The notes beneath the pieces were generated by a model. That model was given only the letters and a program-made list of their open reading frames with translations, was not told the DNA's origin and searched no databases. Positions 46,602 through 55,167 of a DNA stretch of 64,000 nucleotides are shown here, in pieces; within the stretch, counting starts at the first letter, position 1, and every line of letters begins with the position of its first letter. Source of the stretch: Nostoc sp. T09 (GTDB lineage Bacteria > Cyanobacteriota > Cyanobacteriia > Cyanobacteriales > Nostocaceae); contig NZ_MTAV01000115.1 in NCBI RefSeq assembly GCF_002154695.1, positions 24,174 through 88,173 of the forward strand, given 5' to 3'. The translations under genes were made by a program, and so were the position numbers.

Positions 46602-49600
46602 CTGCTGAAGTCAAGGCAACTATCCCCCAAGAAATTGCACAAGTTTTAGCCAAGATTGGCAGCGCTTTTGTCATGTTGAATGATGAATGGCGCTACACCT
46701 ATGTTAATGAAAAGGCAGCTGAACTAGCTGGGATTAATCAAGAAAGTTTTTTGGGTAAAACTATTTGGGAATTATTTCCTGAGACAGTCAATAGTCAACT
46801 GCAAGCAGAACTATATCGGGCTGTTACTGAACAAGTAGCAATTGATTTTGAGTATTTTTTTCCAATTTCGCATCGCTGGTGGGAAAACCATATTTATCCC
46901 TCAGAAAAAGGCGTAGCAATGTTCATTACGGATATTACTCAACGCAAACGTATCCAACAGTATCAAGCCGCACAGTATGCAATTACTAACATTCTGGCTG
47001 AGGCTACAACTGTTGCCAATGCTCTGCCAAAAGTGCTGCAATCTCTTTGTGAAAATTTAGGTTGGCAAGTTGGTATTTTCTGGAGTGTAGACCTACAAAT
47101 TAATGCCTTGCGTTGTATAAATACTTGGCAATCATCCTCTTTAAAAATAGAAGATTGCCAAGCATTTTATCAACAGACAAACTCTGAGATTAGTCAAGGT
47201 TTACCCAATCGGGTTTGGGCAAGTGGTCAACCTGTTTGGGAGCAGAGAGAGGGGAGCAGGGAAGACAGTGAACTACAAGCGGCTATAGGATTTCCCATTG
47301 AGTTGGGTAGTGAAATTTTGGGTGTAATTGAATGTTTTAGCCAGCAAATTCCTGAACCTGATGCTGAATTAATGAAGGCGATCGCCGCGATCGCTAGTCA
47401 AATTGCTCAGTTCATGGAACGTAAACGTCTGGAATCTCTCCTACGTCAAAGTGAAGCACGCTACCGTTCCCTAGCAGAGTCCAGCGCCTCGATTATCTGG
47501 ACTGCGGCACCTTGGGGCAATGTTGTCGAAGAGATTCCCACTTGGCAGGCTTTTACAGGACAAACTCCCGCACAATACAAAGGCTGGGGTTGGATTAACG
47601 CAATCCACCCAGAAGATCGGCAATCAATAGCTGCCATCTGGAAAAAAGTTTATGATACACGCAGCGTTGCAGTGGCGGAATATCGTGTGCGTCGACATGA
47701 CGGCGAATACCGTCACATGAGTATACGTGGCGTACCCATACTCGATGAAACGAGCGAAATCCAAGAATGGGTAGGAATGTGTGTTGATATTACTGAACAC
47801 AAGCAAGCTGAGGCGGAACGAGAGATACTGCTGCGGCAATTAGAAACGGAACGAACTCGCTTACTTGAAACCAATACCCTACTCGATACTCTCTTTAACA
47901 ACGCGCCTCTCGGTATTGGGATCTGGGATGAAAAATTGAGATACGTGCGCTTAAATGAGGCTTTGGCTGAAATTAATGGTCTGCCTCAAGAAGTACATAT
48001 TGGTATGACTGTCGCTGAACTTCTACCTGAGGTAGATGCAGAAGTTATGACTGCTTTTCGTCATGTAGTTGAGACAGGAGAATCGATTGTTGCGCAAGAA
48101 GCAAGCGGCGAAACGCCGGCTGCACCTGGTGAGCTAAGGTACTGGTCGGTTAATTACTACCCGATCGCACTACCCAATAAAATCACTTGGGTGGGTGCAA
48201 CTTGTGAAGAAATTACTGAGCGTAAGCAAGCAGAAGCAGCACTCCAAGAAAGTGAGACCCGGTTTCGACTACTAGCAGAGAATTCCACTGATATGATTTC
48301 ACGTCATACGGTCAATGGAAATATACTGTACATTTCCCCAGCCTGCCGCACAATTTTAGGCTATGAACCAGAGGAAATGATCGGTCGTTTTAACCATGAG
48401 TTTGTTCATCCAGAGGATCTGGCGGAGATTGCTAAAAATTACCCAAGCAATGCAGATTTACCAGATATTTATACCGTAACGCATCGGGCTGTTCACAAAG
48501 ACGGACATTATGTTTGGCTGGAGGCAAAAATTCGCGCCATCCACGATCTGCAAACTCAGGAAATTATAGAAATACAAGCATCCTCTCGTGATATTACAGA
48601 GCGCAAGCAAGAGGAACAAAGACAGTGCTTTCTGGCTGAAGCTAGCGGTATTTTAGTTTCATCACTAGACTATGAAACAACTTTAACTAGTTTGGCTGGT
48701 TTGATGGTGCCTGAAATTGCTGATTGGTGCGTAGTTGATATTGTGGATAGCAATCAATCAGTTCGTCGGATGGCAACAGCCCATGCCGATCCAGCAAAAC
48801 AGCAATTGGTAGAACAGTTAAAAAATTATCCCCCTGATTTAGCGCAAACTGAAGGTGTTGCTGAGGTCATTCGCTCAGGTAAGTCACAAATGACTCATTT
48901 TATCCCTGGGCAAAAAATGCAAGCGGTAAGCCAGAATGATCGTCATCTCCAACTTTTGCAGGAGCTAGCACCTAAATCTGGTATGGGTGTGCCGTTGATC
49001 GTTGGGGGGCGGGTGTTGGGAGCAATAACTTTGGTATCTTCTTGTGGTCGTCATTATGACGATCGCCACCTCATGTTAACCGAGGAACTAGCTCGCCGCG
49101 CTGCTACAGCCGTTGATAATGCCCGACTCTACACAGAAGCACAGCAGTCCCGACAAGCTGCCGAAGATGCGGCATTACGCACTACCCGGTTGCAAAGCAT
49201 TACCGCTGCCCTTTCTGAATCTTTGACTCCAACACAGGTTGCACAGGTAATTGTGGAACAAGGTATGGCAGCTTTAAGAGCTAGTGCTGCTTTAGTAGCA
49301 GTGGTAACGCCAGATAGTAAAGAATTGGAAATTGTCTCTACTGTTGATTACCAAGAAGAACTAATAGATTCATGGCGGCGATTCTCTATTAATGCATCTG
49401 TACCACTGGCAGTCGCAGTCAGAACCGGAGAACCTGTTTGGTCAGAGCCGACGACCACAAGTGTAACTAGTAACTTGTATCTGGATCAGACTTATGCTAA
49501 TGCCGACTATGGCGCTTGGATTTCGATTCCCTTAACGATCGAAGACCGAGCTGTAGGCGGAATGTCCTTAGCCTTTGCACAGATGCAAGAATTTAGCCAA

Positions 49601-50818
49601 GATGACCGCGCTTTTGTACTGGCATTAGTACAGCAGTGTGCCCAAGCGATGGAACGGGCGCGTTTATATGAAGCTGAACAAACTGCACGAGAAGCAGCAG
49701 AAACAGCTAACCGAATTAAAGATGAATTTCTGGCAGTTCTTTCCCATGAATTGCGATCGCCACTTAATCCGATTCTCGGGTGGTCGAATCTACTCCAAAC
49801 CCAAAATCTTGACGACCAAACCAGCGCTTATGCTTTAAAGACCATTGAGCGTAATGCTAGGTTACAAGCTGAACTAATTGAAGACCTCTTGGATATATCC
49901 CGAATTCTCCAAGGCAAACTTAGCTTAAATAGTAGCCCAGTCGATTTGGTATCTGTAATTACCGCCGCAATGGAGACAGTGAGGCTCTCAGCAGAAGCCA
50001 AGTCAATTGCAATACACACAATGCGAGATCCCGAAGTCGGGCAAGTTTTGGGAGATTCCAGCCGATTACAGCAAATTGTTTGGAATTTGCTTTCTAATGC
50101 CGTTAAGTTTACCCCGGAAGGGGGGCGGGTAGATATTCGGCTGGAACAGATTGGTACTCAAGCTCAAATTACAATTAGCGACACAGGTAAAGGTATTAGC
50201 AGCGATTTCCTTCCCTATGTGTTTGACTACTTCCGCCAAGAGAACAGTACCAGTACAAGAAAGTTTGGCGGACTGGGTTTAGGGCTAGCAATTGTGCGTC
50301 ACTTAGTCGAACTACATGGCGGAACAGTCCAAGCACAGAGTCAAGGTGAAGGACAAGGAGCAACTTTTATTGTCAAACTTCCACTGATGCAACAGCGATT
50401 GCAGGTGAACAATGACACTACAGAGCCTCAGCCAGCTTTAGATTTAAGTGGTGTGCAGATTTTATTGGTGGATGATGATACAGATACAAGGGATTTTCTC
50501 AGCTTTTTGTTAGAAGAGTATGGAGCAAATGTCACAGCCACGGCATCAGCTGCGGAAGCACTCGCTGCTTTAACCCAGTCCCAGCCAGATATACTGTTAA
50601 GCGATATAGGAATGCCAGAAGTTGATGGCTGGATGTTAATCAAGCAGGTGAGAATGTTGTCACCAGAACAAGGAGGTCAAATTCCCGCGATCGCAATTAC
50701 TGCTTATGCTGGACAAATTAACGCACAGCAAGCATTGAGCGCCGGATTTAACAAGCATCTTGCTAAACCAGTAGAGCCAACAGAATTATTAGAGATGATT
50801 ATCAACTTGCTCGTTTGA
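46598..50818 (+). CDS. hybrid sensor histidine kinase with four PAS and three GAF domains
   Basis: 1406 residues, GTG start with GAGGAG 8 bases upstream inside the XRE gene. Order: PAS (about 10-125), GAF (130-270), PAS (288-404), PAS (427-545), PAS (554-671), GAF (698-845), GAF (876-1018), HisKA with SHELRSPLNPILGW (phospho-accepting H1050), HATPase with NLLSNAVKFTPEGG and GGLGLGLAI, and a C-terminal receiver with D1336 in LLSDIGMPEVDGW. No transmembrane segment, so a cytoplasmic sensor; ligands unknown. The receiver is attached, and no output-domain regulator follows. Confidence 0.92.
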   Translation: MTAEVKATIPQEIAQVLAKIGSAFVMLNDEWRYTYVNEKAAELAGINQESFLGKTIWELFPETVNSQLQAELYRAVTEQVAIDFEYFFPISHRWWENHIYPSEKGVAMFITDITQRKRIQQYQAAQYAITNILAEATTVANALPKVLQSLCENLGWQVGIFWSVDLQINALRCINTWQSSSLKIEDCQAFYQQTNSEISQGLPNRVWASGQPVWEQREGSREDSELQAAIGFPIELGSEILGVIECFSQQIPEPDAELMKAIAAIASQIAQFMERKRLESLLRQSEARYRSLAESSASIIWTAAPWGNVVEEIPTWQAFTGQTPAQYKGWGWINAIHPEDRQSIAAIWKKVYDTRSVAVAEYRVRRHDGEYRHMSIRGVPILDETSEIQEWVGMCVDITEHKQAEAEREILLRQLETERTRLLETNTLLDTLFNNAPLGIGIWDEKLRYVRLNEALAEINGLPQEVHIGMTVAELLPEVDAEVMTAFRHVVETGESIVAQEASGETPAAPGELRYWSVNYYPIALPNKITWVGATCEEITERKQAEAALQESETRFRLLAENSTDMISRHTVNGNILYISPACRTILGYEPEEMIGRFNHEFVHPEDLAEIAKNYPSNADLPDIYTVTHRAVHKDGHYVWLEAKIRAIHDLQTQEIIEIQASSRDITERKQEEQRQCFLAEASGILVSSLDYETTLTSLAGLMVPEIADWCVVDIVDSNQSVRRMATAHADPAKQQLVEQLKNYPPDLAQTEGVAEVIRSGKSQMTHFIPGQKMQAVSQNDRHLQLLQELAPKSGMGVPLIVGGRVLGAITLVSSCGRHYDDRHLMLTEELARRAATAVDNARLYTEAQQSRQAAEDAALRTTRLQSITAALSESLTPTQVAQVIVEQGMAALRASAALVAVVTPDSKELEIVSTVDYQEELIDSWRRFSINASVPLAVAVRTGEPVWSEPTTTSVTSNLYLDQTYANADYGAWISIPLTIEDRAVGGMSLAFAQMQEFSQDDRAFVLALVQQCAQAMERARLYEAEQTAREAAETANRIKDEFLAVLSHELRSPLNPILGWSNLLQTQNLDDQTSAYALKTIERNARLQAELIEDLLDISRILQGKLSLNSSPVDLVSVITAAMETVRLSAEAKSIAIHTMRDPEVGQVLGDSSRLQQIVWNLLSNAVKFTPEGGRVDIRLEQIGTQAQITISDTGKGISSDFLPYVFDYFRQENSTSTRKFGGLGLGLAIVRHLVELHGGTVQAQSQGEGQGATFIVKLPLMQQRLQVNNDTTEPQPALDLSGVQILLVDDDTDTRDFLSFLLEEYGANVTATASAAEALAALTQSQPDILLSDIGMPEVDGWMLIKQVRMLSPEQGGQIPAIAITAYAGQINAQQALSAGFNKHLAKPVEPTELLEMIINLLV

Positions 50819-50892
50819 AATAGTGAGCACTAACCGTAACGCACCACTTTCACGCACTCTACAATTTAACCTTTGGTGATATGTGAAATTAT

Positions 50893-50934
50893 AAAAAGCG
50901 ATCGCACCTGAACTATCGAACCAGATGCGATCGC
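50893..50934 (-). terminator. Rho-independent terminator of hspA built from two HIP1 palindromes
   Basis: On the minus strand: GCGATCGCA (50934-50926), a loop, TGCGATCGC (50906-50898), then five T. The stem is 9 bp and may extend by CTG/CAG. It lies 42 bp past the hspA stop and between convergent genes. Confidence 0.7.
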
Positions 50935-50975
50935 CACCTTAGCCAAAGCTAATCAATCAGACCGAAAATTTTTAA

Positions 50976-51446
50976 TTAACCGATATTAACCTTGACAGTC
51001 TTTTGCTTATCTGACACAGATTTCGGCAAGGTTAGCCTGAGAATGCCATCTTTGTATTCGGCTTCTACCTTATCATTTTGAATTTGGACTGGTAGTGGAA
51101 TCACCCGCTGAAATCTTCCATAGCGGAACTCAGAGCGAGCTATACCTTTTTCTTCAGTCTTAGTTTCAGACTTCCGCTCACCGCTAATAGAAACTGCGTC
51201 AGCAGTTACTTCTACATTAAGATCTTTAGCTTCCAAGCCAGGGACTTCTAGCCTTAGGTGAATTGCGTCATCAGTTTCTTCCATTTCAGCAGCAGGAACG
51301 AACCCAAATCCCATACTTTCACCACCATTAGTTGTTGGCGTTAACCTATCAAACAAGCGATTCATTTGCCGCTGTAAAGTATCAATATCGCGGAATGGTT
51401 CTAACCGTTCAATATCTCGGAAGGGGTCCCAACGAATGAGTGCCAT
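50976..51446 (-). CDS. hspA: small heat-shock protein Hsp20/alpha-crystallin
   Basis: 156 residues. The N-terminus MALIRWDPFRDIE is typical of cyanobacterial HspA. The alpha-crystallin domain runs about 50-145 (DAIHLRLEVPGLEAKDLNVEV, YGRFQRVIPLPVQIQ, YKDGILRLTLPK); the GILRLTLPK motif is complete. It acts as an ATP-independent holdase that binds unfolding proteins and membranes during heat stress. The start has a strong GAGGTG site, which is itself paired in a leader hairpin (see 51450-51469). No CIRCE element was seen upstream. Confidence 0.93.
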   Translation of the reverse strand: MALIRWDPFRDIERLEPFRDIDTLQRQMNRLFDRLTPTTNGGESMGFGFVPAAEMEETDDAIHLRLEVPGLEAKDLNVEVTADAVSISGERKSETKTEEKGIARSEFRYGRFQRVIPLPVQIQNDKVEAEYKDGILRLTLPKSVSDKQKTVKVNIG

Positions 51447-51449
51447 AGT

Positions 51450-51469
51450 ATCACCTCATTAGAAGCAAT
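51450..51469 (-). promoter_or_regulatory. candidate RNA thermometer sequestering the hspA ribosome site
   Basis: In the mRNA, AUUGCUUC can pair with GAGGUGAU across a UAAU loop: eight pairs, three of them G-U. The whole Shine-Dalgarno sequence GAGGUG is inside the stem, and the start codon follows three bases later. This is the architecture of the hsp17/hspA thermometers reported in cyanobacteria. A second hairpin (GGAAGCT/AGCTTCC, 51481-51502) lies just upstream. Confidence 0.55.
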
Positions 51470-51602
51470 CTTTGGTTTTTGGAAGCTCAATCTCAAGCTT
51501 CCTAATTAACAGATTAGAGTAACTTCAAACATAGTAGGTTCGGTTTTTTAGCAAAGGTATATAGCAATAACCGTACCGCATTGCAATTGTGACAATTTGT
51601 TA

Positions 51603-51692
51603 GTAGTGGGGTGGAAACTGTCCACCAAAACCCGGATATGTGGGCAATGCCCACCCTACGTAATTAATTCAAAAATTAACTAGGAGTCCTAC
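51603..51692. repeat. copy of the GTAGGGTGGGC dispersed repeat
   Basis: Contains GTGGGCAATGCCCACCCTAC and ends in TTAACTAGGAGTCCTAC, resembling the right end of the other copies. The remainder of the 390-bp gap upstream of hspA holds a short AATTCAGAATTCAG repeat (about 51,700-51,725) and no gene. Confidence 0.55.
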
Positions 51693-51836
51693 AGCAGAAT
51701 TCAGGAGTTAGAATTCAGAATTCAGAAGTAAAACAGTCTTTATGCTTGGGTTTGAAGCCTAGGATCTGTACTTCACTAACTTGAAATTTGCTGTATATCT
51801 CCTATTCTTTGTTGCCACAATTACTTTACTATACTT

Positions 51837-52535
51837 TCATCTTCTCTGAAATCGCATAAAGACTGCACCAATTAATAATCCCCCCGCCTGTGCCCAGTAA
51901 GCGATGCTAAACTGATTAACACCTACAGGGGGAATATTTAAACTACCTATGCCATAAAAAAACTGTTGGATAAACCACCAGAATAAATAAACAAAAGCTG
52001 GTAATTCAACGGGAATATATACAAATATTAGGGGTAGAATACTGTCAATTTTGGCTTGAGGAAACTTCATAACATATGCCCCTAAAATAGATGCGATCGC
52101 ACCATTTGCTCCAATCAATGGAACTGTCAAACTTGGTTCGGCTAATATTTGTATTATGCCTGTCAAAATCCCACTTAATAAGTAAAATCCTAAATAGCGT
52201 TTATGACCCAGTATATTTTCTAAAGTCTTGCCAAAAACCCATAAAAATAATAAATTTCCTAATATTTGGCTAAAGCTACCATGCAAAAACATTCCTAAAG
52301 GCAAACAAATCAACCGCCAGCATACAACTATCCAAGCGGCTGGGTTAACGAAGGCACTTGTAATTGCCCCAGTAATCTGCGCTGGAATTATACCCCAACT
52401 GAAAATAAATTCGGCTAGTTTATCACCTAATTCTAGTTGGATTTCCCATAAAAATATTGCAATATTAATGCCAATCAGCCAGTAATTAATAATTGGTCGA
52501 TGCCGAATATGAATATTATCATTAATAGGAATCAT
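51837..52535 (-). CDS. rhomboid-family membrane protein lacking the catalytic residues
   Basis: 232 residues with the rhomboid six-helix layout and conserved MFLHGSFSQILGNLLFLWVFG block. In active rhomboids the serine sits in GxSG; here the sequence is GANG (N144). The partner His in the last helix is Gln (Q216 in WAQAGG), and the His of the HxxxN oxyanion pair is Gln too (Q90), while N94 remains. It therefore should not cleave proteins and may act like an iRhom/derlin-type binding protein. The reading frame is intact, so it is not decaying. Confidence 0.85.
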   Translation of the reverse strand: MIPINDNIHIRHRPIINYWLIGINIAIFLWEIQLELGDKLAEFIFSWGIIPAQITGAITSAFVNPAAWIVVCWRLICLPLGMFLHGSFSQILGNLLFLWVFGKTLENILGHKRYLGFYLLSGILTGIIQILAEPSLTVPLIGANGAIASILGAYVMKFPQAKIDSILPLIFVYIPVELPAFVYLFWWFIQQFFYGIGSLNIPPVGVNQFSIAYWAQAGGLLIGAVFMRFQRR

Positions 52536-52544
52536 TGAGAATTG

Positions 52545-52577
52545 TTATTTGTCATTTGTCATTTGTCATTTGTCATT
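52545..52577. repeat. heptamer short tandem repeat (TTTGTCA)
   Basis: Four to five copies of TTTGTCA directly upstream of the rhomboid start, the STRR class described in heterocystous cyanobacteria. A pyrimidine-rich tract follows at 52,612-52,655. Confidence 0.8.
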
Positions 52578-52721
52578 GGGTATTAGGCATGTAGGAGAGA
52601 TGGGGAAGAAAACTCCCACACTCCCCACACTCTCTTGTCCTCCGCCCCTTCTCGCGCTGAATCCGGTTAGCCTGTGCCAAGATTGAAATCAGATAATATC
52701 GCGCTCAACTAGGCAAACCTG

Positions 52722-54851
52722 ATGCTGGGAAACACACTTGTTGGAAGATACCAAATTATTAGCCACTTGGGTGGTGGGGGATTTGGGGAAACCTTTGTCG
52801 CTTGTGATACTCAATTGCCGGGATCTCCTCAATGTGTTGTGAAAAAACTCAAGCCTCAGGCAAATGATCCAGTCACTTTAGAGACTGCTAGACGTTTATT
52901 TGATACAGAAGCTCAAGTTCTGTATAAATTAGGCACTCATGATTATATTCCCCAACTTTTAGCATACTTTGAAGAAAACGCAGAATTCTATCTGGTACAG
53001 GAATTTATTGAAGGTCATAACTTAAGTCAAGAACTAACACCAGGGAAAACTTTTAGCCAAGATGAGGTGATTTCCCTGTTAATAGAAATTCTAGAAATTT
53101 TAGAGTTTGTTCACCAACAGAAAGTAATTCACCGCGATGTCAATCCGTGCAATGTACTCAGACGACAGCAAGATGGCAAGTTAGTCTTAATTGACTTTGG
53201 TGCAGTTAAACAAATTACCACCCAAGTAGTTACGCCACAAGGTCAAACTAAATCTACTGTTGCTATCGGTACGCCTGGGTATCTTCCTGGGGAACAAGCG
53301 CAAGGTAATCCTAAATTTAGCAGTGATATTTATGCAGTGGGAATAATTGCGATTCAAGCTCTCACAGGATTATCTCCTGAACAATTAGAAAAAGATGCCG
53401 ATACTTATGAGATTATCTGGCAAAATCACACCAAAGTCTCTCCAGAATTCGCACAAGTATTAAACAAAATGGTATGTTATGATTTTCGGCAGCGCTACGC
53501 TTCAGCAACGGATGCATTAAAGGCGCTAAGAGAGTTAACACAACCGGCTCCTCAAACAATCGCATTAACTCCAGCGTTACCATTTAAGAATTTAAAAAAA
53601 TATACATATAAAAAAGATATAATTCATAAGCTTTTAGCCGCAGTATTTATCTTGGGTGTAACTGGGGCAGGTTCTATATTTATTATTGACGGTATTCATA
53701 CAAATAACGCCACAGAATTATATAAACAAGGTAATACGCTGTATGACTTACAACGTTATCAAGACGCACTTGCTGCCTATAATAAAGCAGTTGATATTAG
53801 ACCAAATTATGCTCAAGGATGGTATGGTCGGGGCAACAGTCTATCTGCATTAAAACAATACAAAGAAGCTCTGGCGGCATATGATAAAGCAATTCAAATT
53901 CAGCCAGATTACTTAGAAGCCTGGAGCAGTAGAGGGTTTGTCTTGGAAAATTCACAGCGCTATAAAGAAGCGATCGCCTCTTTTGACAAAGCCCTAGAAT
54001 TAGAAAATAACTCTCCTGAAATCTGGAATGCTAAAGGTGAAGCTTTTAGTAATTTAAAACAATATGAAAATGCCATAAAAGCTTACGACCAAGCAATTGA
54101 TTTGCAAAAAACTTATTATGTTGCTTGGTATAATAAAGGGTTGGCACTGCATAATTTAAAACGCTACGAAGATGCAATTACAGCCTACGATAAAGCTATA
54201 GAATTAAAACCGGATTATGATGCAGGGTGGTATAGTCGCGGCAATTCTCTAGTAAATCTAAATCGCTACGAAGATGCATTTAGAGATTATGATAAAGCGG
54301 TACAATACAAACCAAATTATTACCAGGCTTGGTTATCTAGGGGCAATGTTCTGATTACTCTACGACGTTATCCAGAAGCAGTCGCATCTTTTGACCAAGT
54401 AATTAAATATAATCCTGATAACTACCAAGTATGGTATAGCCGAGGTTGGGCACTACATCAAAGCCAACGCTATCTAGAAGCAATTCAATCTTACAATAAA
54501 GCCATAGTATTGAAGCGCAACGATTATCAAGTTTGGTATAACTTGGGAAATTCTCAATACAATTTACAGAAATACGAAGATGCGATCGCATCTTATAATA
54601 GAGCAGTTCGTTACAAGCCAGACCACTACGAAAGTTGGTATAGCAGAGGTAATGCTCTAGTAAATTTGAAACGCTTTCAAGATGCGATCGCATCTTATGC
54701 CCAAGCAATAAAATATAAGCCCAACTACCAACAAGCAATAGAAGCGAGCAAGCAAGCACAGAATCAACTACAAACTGAAAAAGCACAGCCTGTAATTGTA
54801 CCAATTATCCGACTTCCTAATCCCCTTGCTCCAAATCAGCCACCGCGTTAA
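52722..54851 (+). CDS. Ser/Thr protein kinase with membrane anchor and TPR domain
   Basis: 709 residues. Kinase (about 10-275): LGGGGFGET glycine loop, K41/K42 in CVVKK, HRD 137-139, DFG 158-160, GTPGYLPGEQ 183-192. The catalytic-loop Lys is replaced: HRDVNPCN has N141 where most kinases have Lys. One membrane segment at about 303-323 places ten 34-residue TPR units (331-670, W..RGN.L..L.RY.EAI..Y.KAI...P) on the other side of the membrane. A common cyanobacterial architecture; the substrate is unknown. Confidence 0.9.
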   Translation: MLGNTLVGRYQIISHLGGGGFGETFVACDTQLPGSPQCVVKKLKPQANDPVTLETARRLFDTEAQVLYKLGTHDYIPQLLAYFEENAEFYLVQEFIEGHNLSQELTPGKTFSQDEVISLLIEILEILEFVHQQKVIHRDVNPCNVLRRQQDGKLVLIDFGAVKQITTQVVTPQGQTKSTVAIGTPGYLPGEQAQGNPKFSSDIYAVGIIAIQALTGLSPEQLEKDADTYEIIWQNHTKVSPEFAQVLNKMVCYDFRQRYASATDALKALRELTQPAPQTIALTPALPFKNLKKYTYKKDIIHKLLAAVFILGVTGAGSIFIIDGIHTNNATELYKQGNTLYDLQRYQDALAAYNKAVDIRPNYAQGWYGRGNSLSALKQYKEALAAYDKAIQIQPDYLEAWSSRGFVLENSQRYKEAIASFDKALELENNSPEIWNAKGEAFSNLKQYENAIKAYDQAIDLQKTYYVAWYNKGLALHNLKRYEDAITAYDKAIELKPDYDAGWYSRGNSLVNLNRYEDAFRDYDKAVQYKPNYYQAWLSRGNVLITLRRYPEAVASFDQVIKYNPDNYQVWYSRGWALHQSQRYLEAIQSYNKAIVLKRNDYQVWYNLGNSQYNLQKYEDAIASYNRAVRYKPDHYESWYSRGNALVNLKRFQDAIASYAQAIKYKPNYQQAIEASKQAQNQLQTEKAQPVIVPIIRLPNPLAPNQPPR

Positions 54852-54975
54852 TCGTCTCTAATTTTGAGGCGATTTCAGGATACCGTCACCAGTTGCTAAC
54901 TGCACTTTGGTGAATTGTGCTTCTATAATTTGAGGCATTAATACCATTTTGGATTTTAGATTTTGCGAAAAGTTG

Positions 54976-55080
54976 AGCCAGTGCGGTCTTGGGGGTTTCC
55001 CCCATGATCAACTGCCGAAAGGGTTTCCCGGCTTAAAGCAACTGGCGTTGCGTGTGGGGGTTCCCTCCGTTGAGCAAACT
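54976..55080. repeat. Nostoc-type dispersed repeat in the gap between the two kinase genes
   Basis: CTTGGGGGTTTCCCCC, TGCCGAAAGGGTTTCCCGGC and GGCGTTGCGTGTGGGGGTTC blocks, with small inverted repeats, characterise a repeat scattered through Nostocales genomes. It creates a spurious small frame. Nothing else was seen in this 316-bp gap between convergent genes. Confidence 0.6.
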
Positions 55081-55167
55081 TTTCAAGACAGATTTTGGAT
55101 TGTGAAATATTTATTAAATAAGCATTTCAAATTCCATCTGTCGCAATCATTTTTCAAATTGGTATAA

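Noticed and set aside
54403..54804. 133-residue minus-strand frame within the TPR kinase gene
   Set aside because: Antisense of periodic TPR codons; repeats prevent stops and no family pattern is visible.
54949..55167. 72-residue plus-strand frame between the two kinase genes
   Set aside because: Coincides with a dispersed Nostoc-type repeat that often yields similar spurious frames.
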